From Salvia splendens (taxonomy: Eukaryota > Streptophyta > Magnoliopsida > Lamiales > Lamiaceae), in the NCBI RefSeq assembly GCF_004379255.2, contig NC_056049.1, positions 20,692,063 to 20,756,062 on the forward strand: a stretch of 64,000 nucleotides of DNA. The letters are read 5' to 3'. The notes beneath the pieces were generated by a model. The model did not search any database, was not told where the DNA came from, and saw only the letters and a list, made by a program, of their open reading frames with translations. A program made the translations under genes and the position numbers. Shown one piece after another: positions 21,559 through 31,506 of this stretch (its first letter is position 1; each line of letters opens with the position of its first letter).

Positions 21559-24471
21559 CAGCTAGAACCAGGGTGCTTCAGCTCAATCTTCCTTCGACTG
21601 AAATGCTGAGCTTTGATAAAGTTGTTATTGGCAGTTGGAAACCAGTAAGTTTTACCCCTCAGAATACTAAATGTGTCGAAGAAACATAGGAAATAGGTCC
21701 GCTGCCTTGAATATTGTTCAAAAAATGGCCTCTGAGTGACAACAAGCAAACAACCTGCATCAATAATCTGAGAACTAAGTCCCCCATTGGCTTGTGAGAA
21801 CAACATACCATGTATACACAGATCTACTCGCAAACAGTTCTAAATACACACCATGCACCTATAAATTTATAGTATCGGGCAAGAACAATTCCTTTGAATG
21901 GATACACAAGTATTCATGGTAGCAAGACACATCCGGGAAATCAGTGAACTTATGTATCACAATGGTATGTCCATCTTGAACTAACATACTACATAAATGC
22001 AAGGAAATGGACTGTAGAACATTAACACTAGCATATGTGAATCCAGAATTTGGCCCGAATGGGAGTCTGAGTGTTCAGCATCTTGAATATACTAATCCAA
22101 GTTAAATTATATGTATAAAAATATCTCAGAGAAGTTGCTATGAATGAGAATGTGCCTGAAAATCCAACTCCAGTTAATATCCAAAGAGATCCCAATCAAA
22201 CAGATGCCAAGAGGAATGCATATGCCACGAATGTTTCTCAAGTGTGAAGAAAAAGAAAACCATCATCAGGCAAGAGGTCTGCTAAACACATACCCCAACA
22301 TTAACAGCCCCATTCAATCTCATTATCCATACACAAACCTAATGCTAATTGAAAATCACAAATTGAAGATTAGTTCATCAGATGCTCAAACCTACACAAT
22401 TATGTCCAAACTATCTAAGTTAAAGCTTGTTTCACAGATCTCAAACCCATATACAAGTTTGAAACTTTCCCAGGAAAGGTCTTAAATAAGTACACTACTA
22501 TAGAAGACTACACAGAAATGTTGTTTTCCAGATCACAAGCTAACAAAGCAGGAACCAAGAAACTAAGAATAACAAAAACTAGAAGAAAATCCTGCCTTGA
22601 AGAAAAGCTGGGAGTGGTAGCAAAACCACATTATTATTAGCAGGGAATCTTTCTGAACAGGTCAAAAATTAAATCTTTATGCAATAATTTCACATGGGCA
22701 GTAAAAGCAAGTTGAAAATTACACGAGCCAAGCATAATCACAATGCACAAACAACACAACCCAAAGAAATGCACCCAAGAATCTTTAAAGAGCAGCATTG
22801 AAAGGGGAAAAATTAGCAGTAATTAGAGCAGAGAAACTTATGTGAAATAGGGCCAATTTCACATACAACAGAAAAGTTGTAAACTTGATTATGTGAGGTT
22901 ATTGAAAGAGCAAAGGTTGGGGTAAGCTCAAGTGAAAAATTAGTCCAGTGAGAGAGTGAGATGGATACTCGGGAATATGGAATGTGAAATGAACCAGAGA
23001 AGTGGCCTCTAGAGACAGCGTGGAGCAAATAATAAACTTTATTTGCTGGTTTGTATTTGACCCTTGTCCGTTTCAAAGATTGTTTTTTTAAGAACGTTCA
23101 TAAAAGGTAGTCATAATTATTGATTTCATTATTTCCATGTTTCATTATTAATTTATTTTGTCTATTTCATTATTTACAATTGCTTAAATATGGCAATTCC
23201 TAGGTTTATCTTGAGAGGAGCGAGTTAAAGGGAAAGGACAGCAACAACGCACTATAGTATAGTACTAATATTTTTAGAATTAAATATGGAAGATATAGGA
23301 TGGAAATGATGATTAATTTTATTATTGGGAGAGATTGTGAAATTGATATGTGGAGTATATCGGATTGAAAATTCAAAATGCTCTGCTATAAGTTGTATGT
23401 TAAAGTTGCTAATCTTCATCAAAACACTTCTTTTTGTTCAATTTGTCTAAAATAACAGTAATAAATAAACGTGTCAATTTTATTTGCAAGATCAATTATC
23501 ATATGAATATTTTTTACAAGTATTTTACACATACTTTTCACGAGCACCCCACGGTCACTTCTCATAGAAACTACATTCAAATTTGCTTATAGTACATGGG
23601 TAAAAATGTGTAAGAAATGTGTGAAATATTAAACAAAAATCATGCAGTTGAAATGCAAAACTTCTCAGTTCTCACTAAGCAAAGTTTTGTGATATCCAAT
23701 CTTGGCCAGTTTCAGCCGGTTTTCTTGATCCATATATAAAACCAGTAAAAAATTCTTAGTTAAAAATGAAATTATAATGGAAATACAGAAGAATTTAGAC
23801 CACAATCTAATATAGAAAGTGGGATCCAGAAAGATGCCACAAAATAAGGTACAACAAATAAAATTAAAATCACAGTATTCAACGTCACATTAAAAAAAAG
23901 TCGGAAGTACCAGCCATATTCATGTTTTTTTTTCAATAGATTTTGAATTGTTGTGACATAAATTTTTATTTTTTTAAAAGCTGGAATCTTTTTGATCTTC
24001 TTTTCGGAAAGGATATAGTCTGTATGTCTTCAAGGCTGAAATATTTTTTTTGGATGCGTTTTACCTTTTCCAAGTTATCCTTTATTATTACTATAAAATA
24101 TTCTGGAAAAAAAATCTTGAAAGATACACTATTTATACTACTACTATTATTATTAGTAGTAATTAGTTTATTTTGCCTATTTGTGCTTCTGTCAGCTTGA
24201 AACTAATGAAGGTACCCGATTGATCGGAATTTTTAATTAGGCTACGATTCTAAAGTTAAAACACCGTATTTGTATTTATTGACATACATTACTATATTTA
24301 ATATTAAATTGTGGTTGATTACTTGATTTATTGTTACTTAGGTTACATTTGGTATGCTTTATTATTGGATGGCCAATGAGCAGGGCTGGCCGGCTGGGTG
24401 CGAAATTTCTCATTTGTTCCCGATTTCTTCAATTATTGGACTCTTGATCATACTAACTTATCATTCGGATT
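21559..24471. other. Intergenic region and probable 5' leader of the glucanase gene
   Basis: Nearly 3 kb without a recognisable coding region. The part up to about 23050 may hold non-coding leader exons or introns of the minus-strand glucanase gene, but no splice sites are convincing. The rest is AT-rich. Confidence 0.45.
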
Positions 24472-24473
24472 AA

Positions 24474-24741
24474 GTTAAAAGCATGTTTGGTAGGGGTGAT
24501 AACTCATCTAGGGATGGAATTCTATGAACAAAAATGAATGATAAGTTAAAAGCATGTTTGGTAGGGGTGATAACTCATCTAGGGATGGAATTCTATGAAC
24601 AAAAATGAATGATAAGTTAAAAGCATGTTTGGTAGGGGTGATAACTAATCTGGGATGGAATTCTATGAACAAAAATGGTCATTTTGGTCATTTTTGTTCA
24701 TAGAATTCCATCCTAGATGAGTTATCACCCTACCAAACATG
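24474..24741. repeat. Triplicated MITE arm plus inverted arm
   Basis: A 71-bp unit containing GCATGTTTGGTAGGGG and GGAATTCTATGAAC is repeated in tandem from 24474, 24545 and 24616. It is followed by an inverted copy of about 53 bp at 24689-24741. Copies 1 and 2 are essentially identical; copy 3 has small changes (AACTAATCTGGG for AACTCATCTAGGG). A simple foldback MITE should have one copy per arm, so the left arm was amplified. Confidence 0.8.
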
Positions 24742-26260
24742 TAATAAGTATGTTTAAATAAGTCGAAAGTGTCATTTCTCGAATTCGAAATCGTGTGAAT
24801 AAGATTCAGATCTGAACTCGGGGCGGGCGATTGCATGAAATACAAATGATGATTCCACGTTAATTGTCAAGTTAATGATTTCGTTTGGGTGAAATCGAAT
24901 GGAACCATAATTGGGGCATATAATAGTACCGCAACAAAATATTGACACATTTTCTATTACTTTTTATATAAAATCAATAGTTAATAATTCATCTGTTTCA
25001 TGGTAGTTGGGTCATTTTTCTCATTTTGGGTTGTTCCATGGTAGTTAAGTTATTTCTATTTTAACAAAAAGTAACACATTTTCTTACTTTTATTTTATTC
25101 TCTTTATTTTTCCTTCTCTCCTACTTTATTATCTATTTATTTAATACACTATACATTTTTTCCTTTATTTTCATGCTGAAAAGAAATGACTTTACTACCG
25201 TAAAGGAGAAGGAGTACTACCTCCCTCTCCCTCTCCCTCTCCCTCCTGTCTTAAGCGAAACATTTCATTTAGCACAAAAATTAAGAAAAAAAATTGTAGC
25301 AAAGTAGAAAGAATAAATAAAGATTAGAAATAAGAGAAAATAAAGTAAAAGAATATGAAAAATAAGAAGAAATAAAGTATGAGAAAATAATTTTTGCCAA
25401 AATAATAAATTATTCAATTAAATTAGGACATCCTAAAAGAAAATATGCAACTCCTTAACATTATTAATATTTAATATTTTTCTTTATTATTTATACTACC
25501 AATTATATATTATTATGAAAAAAACAATTTTCATTAATAAAAATACACAATTTAAATAAAAATACGTAATTAAAATGGAAACACATACTAATTAACACCC
25601 TAAAAATAAAAAATAGTAACATGCTGACATAGTGCATTCTTCACCATATTCCAAGCCAACATACCAAGATTATTAAGAATGAAGAGCATATACTCCCCAA
25701 TATTAGATATTGAGGATCCAGAAGAGGTGCTTGAGGTTGCAACACCTTTTTTAACCCTTCTTTCCTTTTTAGTATTTACCTAATTTATTCTGCTAAACCA
25801 TCGAAGATTTTTTCTGCGGATTAAAGTGCAATCCCACTTTAACTTTTCATTTGTTCATAAAGGTTGCAACTTTATACTCCTTATTTATTCCAGTTTAATC
25901 ATGCTTGACATGTGCAAGATTCTTGATGACTGTGTTAATCCCCCTACTTTGTCTCAGAGGTTTCTTTATGCAGTCATGGAAGTATGAGTGGTTATATATT
26001 TTGGATATTTGGCATCTCGAAAATGTTTAATTTATGGAATTTGGAAGTTAGAGCTTTATATTAGGGAGCGTCATGCTTCGTTTACAAAGGAAACCATGCA
26101 CCCTTCTCAACAAGGGTTTATGAATCAAGAAAGCAAAGATAATAGCTAGCTTGATCCTAATAAGTAAAGACTCATATTTTGTTAGATGATTGATGATAAT
26201 GATATCTGAGATAAACATTCATGTGGCATTCGGTTCATTAAACAAGATAATACTAAGATA
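24742..26260. other. Intergenic AT-rich sequence with a CTCCCT microsatellite
   Basis: No gene was recognised. A (CTCCCT)n tract lies near 25222-25247. Segments near 24980-25215 resemble a very decayed Stowaway. Confidence 0.45.
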
Positions 26261-26498
26261 CTCCCTTCGTCCCATAAATTTTGTCACACTTTGACTGGGC
26301 ACGGGTTTTAAAAAATGTAATGAAAAATGAAAAAATTAGTGGAATGTGGATCCTACTTTTATATACTATTAGTTTCATAATAAAATATAAGTGAGTGGAA
26401 TATGGCTCACTACAAAAAATGATAAAAAGTGACACGTGACAAATTTTGTGCGACGAACGAAAATGAAAAAATGTGATAAACTTTCTGGACGGAGGGAG
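26261..26498. mobile_element. Stowaway MITE
   Basis: Ends CTCCCTTCGTCCCATAAA and the complement of CTCCCTCCGTCCAGAAAG, with TA at 26259-26260 and 26499-26500. 238 bp, non-coding. Confidence 0.85.
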
Positions 26499-26805
26499 TA
26501 GTATATTTAGATAAGGTAAAATAAGATTTGTTTAGGATTAAATTAGTCGTGGCTGTGAATGTGAAATGGTTAATCATAAGATACAATGTAGTCTTGGTAT
26601 TGTGGAAATGTGTCAAGATACATTGCCTTGCAACCAAAAAGGAGATAAGATTAGACATCCATATCATTTAGTTAAACATACCAACTGAACGCCCCTATGA
26701 TACTTAACCTAGATTGAATCCATGTGGTTGGATGGGAGAGACATAATGTAGTGACTAATAATTGATCTTAAACTATAATTTGAGATGGTGCGACAGAATG
26801 CAAGA

Positions 26806-27473
26806 TGATGGTTCCGCGAATTTTTGATGGTGATGAATGCAGGAAAATACAGATCACGACACAGAGATTTACGTGGTTCGATTTACTGAGGTAAATCTAC
26901 GTCCACGGGAAGAAAAGAGGGCAGAGTTGTATTGCTTGATCTGTTTTCTACAGCTTACAATACAGACTTGCTATTTGACCTTTGATCTCTAGAGAACTTA
27001 ACAGAACTTAACCTTTATCTATCTGATCTAGGTTCTATTTATACATTGAACCAAGATCGTGGCATGCAGCACCATTTACTAGGTAGTGGATGTCGTGGAG
27101 ATCGTGGCGATCTTGCATGGGTCCACTATCCTGCATGAGTTAATGACTGCTTGACACCACTAAATAGATCGTGGGTGTAGTGGAGGTGGAAATCCTGCAT
27201 GAGTCCACTATCTCCTAGTTCGGTCGAATACTGAGACCGAACTGCTGAATTATTGCCGAGCAGCTTTTGCCGATCTGAGAGTAGAGCTTGATGCCGACCT
27301 GAGAGCAGAGTTTGATTGGTTGGCTTTTACCGAGCTGTAGGCTGGGGCCGAACTCTTTGGTTATGCCGAACTGAACTCTTTAGTCATGCCGGACTGATAC
27401 TCTTTAGTCATGCCGAACTGATACTCTTTCTTGGGCTTTAGGCTGATGGGCTTGTTTAGTACGTACTCCATCA
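26806..27473 (-). repeat. 3' LTR of the Tat element
   Basis: 668-bp LTR, TG...CA in element orientation, the same length as the other LTR. It contains the hairpin-like motif at 26866-26906 that is also found in the copia LTRs. Confidence 0.95.
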
Positions 27474-28206
27474 CTACCCCCCCCGAAAAGCGAAGTGAAT
27501 CACTTCGGCATTCTGGATAAAGGTACGGGGTAAGTTGATGTTTGTCCTCGGTCTGATGAAGTGAACTCTTCTTTGACCGGACTTGGTTTGTGTCCTAATT
27601 TGGCGAGTTTTATCGCTCGGATCGGACTTTCCGTTGTCCTAATTTGGGGATCGGACTTTCCCTTGTCCTAATTCGGCGAGTTTTATCGCGTGGATCGGAC
27701 TTTCCCTTGTCCTAATTCAGGCAAGTTTTATCGCGTGAATCAGACTTTTGTTGCAGTTCGTTTCAGACGAAGTGCTTGATTTTTAAGCCGAATTGTGGTC
27801 TTGTATCCTCTTTAGAAGCTTGGACTTCACAATCGTTGGCTTATTGCAGCTCGTTTTAGACGAACTGCTTGTTTAAGCTGAATTGTGGTCTTGTATCCTC
27901 TTTAGAAGCTTTGACTCACAATCGTTGGCTTATTGCAGCTCGTTTTAGACGAACTGCTTGTTTAAGCTGAATTGTGGTCTTGTATCCTCTTCAGAAGCTT
28001 TGACTCACAATCGTTGGCTTGTATATGTTCTAAGAAGGGGATCAGCCTTCGAAGAACAAGATACCTCAGTAACATTTGTAAGAGACGACACGCACAGAGA
28101 CAGACAAAACACACAGACAAAACGCACAGAGACAAACAAAGACCAAGTAAACCAAAGAAAGCACATTGACCGAACAGGACTCAAGACTGACTGACCGGAC
28201 TGTCTC
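27474..28206 (-). repeat. 3' untranslated region of the Tat element with tandem repeats
   Basis: Between pol and the 3' LTR lie two tandem arrays. One of about 90-bp units begins near 27751, 27844 and 27933 (TTGCAG(C/T)TCGTTT core; spacing 93 then 89). The other has units of roughly 50-60 bp at about 27580-27745 (TCCTAATTCGGCGAGTTTTA core). The polypurine tract lies at 27474-27490. Variable tandem repeats at this place are a known habit of Tat-lineage elements and can seed satellites. Confidence 0.8.
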
Positions 28207-31200
28207 TTACAAATGGAACTTCTTGAGGTTGGAAATGTGCCATGTTCGGGGTACCTGTTCTCCTGACATGTGAGCCAATTTGTAAGACCCTTTGCCGAGG
28301 ACTTCTGACACCCGATACGGACCTTCCCATGTGGGTTCGAGCTTGCCCAGCTTTTCTGCTCGGCTTACTTCGTTGTTTCTCAAGACGAGATCTCCCACTT
28401 GAAATTGCAGCTTCTTCACCCTTTGGTTGTAATACCGGGCTACTTGCTCCTTGTACTTGGCTGCTTTTATGCATGCCAATTCTCTTCTTTCTTCGGCAAG
28501 ATCTAGCTCGGCTCTCAGTCCGTCGTCATTCATTTCTGCTGAGAAATTTAGAGTTCGGGGACTGGGTATGCCGATCTCCACCGGAATCACGGCTTCAGTG
28601 CCGTACACAAGACTGTACGGAGTTTCACCGTTGGAGGTTGTGGGTGTAGTTCGGTAGGACCATAGGACTTGAGGGAGATTTTCTACCCATTGTCCTTTGG
28701 CTTGTTCTAACCGAGCTTTTAACCCTTTCACCAGGATACGATTTGTTACCTCCGTTTGTCCGTTTGCTTGTGGATGAGAGACCGAAGTGAACCGCTGTTG
28801 AATATTCAGCTCTTGGCACCAATTCTTGAACGTCTTGTCGGTGAACTGAGTCCCGTTATCCGAGATGAGGATGTGGGGTATGCCAAATCGGCACACTATG
28901 TTCTTCCAGACGAAATCCAATGCCTTCGAGCTCGTTATCGTAGCTAATGGTTCAGCTTCCACCCACTTCGTAAAGTAGTCCACGGCAACGATAAGGAATT
29001 TCATTTGCCGAGGAGCTTGAGGAAGTGGTCCCACTATGTCTATGCCCCATTGCATGAAAGGCCAAGGGCTTTGCATAGTGGATAGATCGGTCTGCGGCAT
29101 CCTTGGGACATTTGCATGGATTTGGCACTTCGGGCATGTCTTGACGAGCTGCACTGCTTCTTGTACCAAGGTTGGCCAATAATATCCCCATCTTAGAACT
29201 TTTTTAGCTAAAGCTCTAGCTCCGATGTGGCTACCGCACGATCCTTCATGAACTTCTCTGAGGATGTAGTCCGTCTCTTCTGGTCCTACGCACCGCAATA
29301 ACGGCTGGAGGTAAGACTTTCTAAAGAGGACTCCTTCATGAAGTTCGTACCGAAGTGCTCGGCACGTGATCTTCCGAGCTTCTCTCTTATCCTCGGGTAA
29401 TTGTCCTTGATCCAGATACTGCAAGATCGGCGTCATCCAGTTCGGCGAGCTGGATACTGAATGTACCTCGGCTTCATCAATGCTTCGATGCATTAATTCT
29501 TCCACCTTTGAGCTTGGACATGCGGCTAACCTACTTAAAGTATCTGCTCGGCTGTTTTCTGCTCTGGGAATGCGGATTATCCGAAAATAAGAGAAACTTC
29601 GGCTAATGCTTTGCGCTTTGTCTAAATATTTCCTCATCCTCTCATCACGGGCTTCACTTGTACCCAACATGTGATTCACTATGACTTGTGAATCACAATG
29701 GATTTTGAGAGACTTGATACATAGACTTTGCGCTAGCTGGAGTCCGGCAAGGAGGGCTTCGTATTCGGCTTCGTTATTAGTGGTTGGGAATGAGAACCGA
29801 AGTGAATAGGTTACCTCGTGTCCATCGGGAGCGATAAGCAGAATACCAGCTCCACTTCCCGTTTTATTCGAAGCTCCATCTACGAATCCGCTCCAGCAGT
29901 CCGGCGGCTCTTCTTCGGATTCCAAGGGCTGTGCTAGTTCGGCATTGGCAGAATTTTTCTGTTCGGCAATGACAGGGATTGCTTGATCGAACTTGGCCTC
30001 TGCAAGAAAATCTGCCAAGGCTTGTCCCTTGATGGCTTTTCGAGGTAGGTACTCGATTGAGTGTTCTCCCAGCTCTATGGCCCATTTGGCGATTCTGCCT
30101 GATGCTTCTGGCTTGGTCAAAACTTGCCGAAGAGGCAGATCGGTTAAGACGCATACCTTGTGAGCATAGAAGTATGGCCGCAGTCTCCTTGCTGCATTTA
30201 CTAACGCCAGAGCAATTTTTTCCAGAGGTTGATACCTTGTTTCTGGACCTCTTAATGCTCGGCTTGTAAAGTAGATGAGAAACTGCTTTAGGCCTTCTTC
30301 TCGTACAAGCACCGCGCTAATGGTTTGATCGGATGCCGCTAAGTATAAGAAAATCACTTCGGCATCTGTTGGAGCAGAGAGAATTGGAAGCTCGGCTAAA
30401 TAACTTTTGAGCTCGTCAAAAGCCTTTTTCTGCTCGGCTCCCCACTCAAACTTTGGTGCCTTTTTTAACACTTTGAAGAACGGCAGTTGCTTTTCGGCTG
30501 CTTGGGAAAGGAATCTATTCAATGCGGCTAGACATCCAGTTAGTCTTTGCACATCGTGTATGGACTTCGGCATCGCCATGTTCTGAATAACTTGAACTTT
30601 TGAGGGATTTGCCTTGAGTCCGTCCTTTGAAACCCAACAACCCAGGAATTTTCCCGAATCTACCAAAAAGGTACATTTTTGGGGGTTGAGTTTGAGGTTG
30701 GCTTTTCGGAGCACGTCGAGAGTGGATTTGAGGTTGTCTTCGTACTCCGAAGTGCTTTTGCTTTTGACGACTATGTCGTCGACATACACTTCAACCTGTT
30801 TTCCGATTAGGTGCCGAAAAAGCTTGTCTACCATCCTTTGATAAGTGGCTCCGGCATTCTTTAAACCGAATGGCATCTTTTTATAAGCGAAAATGCCGAA
30901 ATCGGTAATGAAAGCTGTTTTCGGAGCGTCACTCTTATCCATCAACACTTGGTGATATCCTTTGTATAAATCAAGAAAACAGAAAATTTCGAAGCCGATC
31001 AAAGCTTCTACTTTTTTATCTATATTCGGAAGGGGATAGCAATCTTTAGGACAGTGCTTGTTTAGATCGGTAAAATCTATGCACATCCGCCATCCTCCTC
31101 CTTTTTTCTTGATCATCACAGGATTGGCCACCCAAGAAGGATATTTCACCTCGAATAGTACATCCGCTTTTAGTAATTGGCGGACTTCGTCATGGATGAC

Positions 31201-31470
31201 TTGGCTTCTTTCTGCCGCAAAGAGTCTTTGCTTCTGTTTTACTGGCCGGATTGAAGGATCAATGTTTAACCGATGAGTGATTACCTCGGGGGGCACTCCG
31301 GTCATGTCCAACGGAGACCATGCAAAGACATCTTTGTACTCCTTGAGGAGCTGAATGGTCTTTTCCCGGAGTAGAGGCGTTCCTGCGAAGCCGATCTTGA
31401 CCGTTCTGGATGGATCATCTTCGTATAACTGAACGGTCATTGAGTTCGGCTCTGAAGTGACTTCGGTCAT
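28207..31470 (-). CDS. Tat gypsy Pol: RT, RNase H, second RNase H, integrase
   Basis: 1087 residues from the first ATG after the gag stop. The reverse transcriptase has YVDD at 229-232 and FLD at 165-167. The Ty3-type RNase H spans about 370-490, and a second archaeal-type RNase H about 525-650 (D530, E567-E569 region, D593, D643). The integrase follows with an HHCC zinc site (H741, H748, C779, C782) and DDE residues D811, D871 and E907. All key residues are present. Eleven sense codons lie between the UAG of gag-protease and this ATG in the same frame, so the natural product may be a gag-pol fusion made by readthrough rather than initiation at 31470. Confidence 0.92.
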   Translation of the reverse strand: MTEVTSEPNSMTVQLYEDDPSRTVKIGFAGTPLLREKTIQLLKEYKDVFAWSPLDMTGVPPEVITHRLNIDPSIRPVKQKQRLFAAERSQVIHDEVRQLLKADVLFEVKYPSWVANPVMIKKKGGGWRMCIDFTDLNKHCPKDCYPLPNIDKKVEALIGFEIFCFLDLYKGYHQVLMDKSDAPKTAFITDFGIFAYKKMPFGLKNAGATYQRMVDKLFRHLIGKQVEVYVDDIVVKSKSTSEYEDNLKSTLDVLRKANLKLNPQKCTFLVDSGKFLGCWVSKDGLKANPSKVQVIQNMAMPKSIHDVQRLTGCLAALNRFLSQAAEKQLPFFKVLKKAPKFEWGAEQKKAFDELKSYLAELPILSAPTDAEVIFLYLAASDQTISAVLVREEGLKQFLIYFTSRALRGPETRYQPLEKIALALVNAARRLRPYFYAHKVCVLTDLPLRQVLTKPEASGRIAKWAIELGEHSIEYLPRKAIKGQALADFLAEAKFDQAIPVIAEQKNSANAELAQPLESEEEPPDCWSGFVDGASNKTGSGAGILLIAPDGHEVTYSLRFSFPTTNNEAEYEALLAGLQLAQSLCIKSLKIHCDSQVIVNHMLGTSEARDERMRKYLDKAQSISRSFSYFRIIRIPRAENSRADTLSRLAACPSSKVEELMHRSIDEAEVHSVSSSPNWMTPILQYLDQGQLPEDKREARKITCRALRYELHEGVLFRKSYLQPLLRCVGPEETDYILREVHEGSCGSHIGARALAKKVLRWGYYWPTLVQEAVQLVKTCPKCQIHANVPRMPQTDLSTMQSPWPFMQWGIDIVGPLPQAPRQMKFLIVAVDYFTKWVEAEPLATITSSKALDFVWKNIVCRFGIPHILISDNGTQFTDKTFKNWCQELNIQQRFTSVSHPQANGQTEVTNRILVKGLKARLEQAKGQWVENLPQVLWSYRTTPTTSNGETPYSLVYGTEAVIPVEIGIPSPRTLNFSAEMNDDGLRAELDLAEERRELACIKAAKYKEQVARYYNQRVKKLQFQVGDLVLRNNEVSRAEKLGKLEPTWEGPYRVSEVLGKGSYKLAHMSGEQVPRTWHISNLKKFHL

Positions 31471-31497
31471 CTCGCTTGCCTCTGACTCCGGTTGCTG

Positions 31498-31506
31498 TGA
31501 TTGCTA
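31498..31506 (-). promoter_or_regulatory. Candidate stop-codon readthrough site (UAG CAA UCA)
   Basis: The gag-protease stop is followed by CAATCA, matching the CAR-YYA context that promotes suppression of UAG in tobamovirus-type readthrough. Upstream and downstream frames are the same and no other stop intervenes before pol. Confidence 0.65.
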
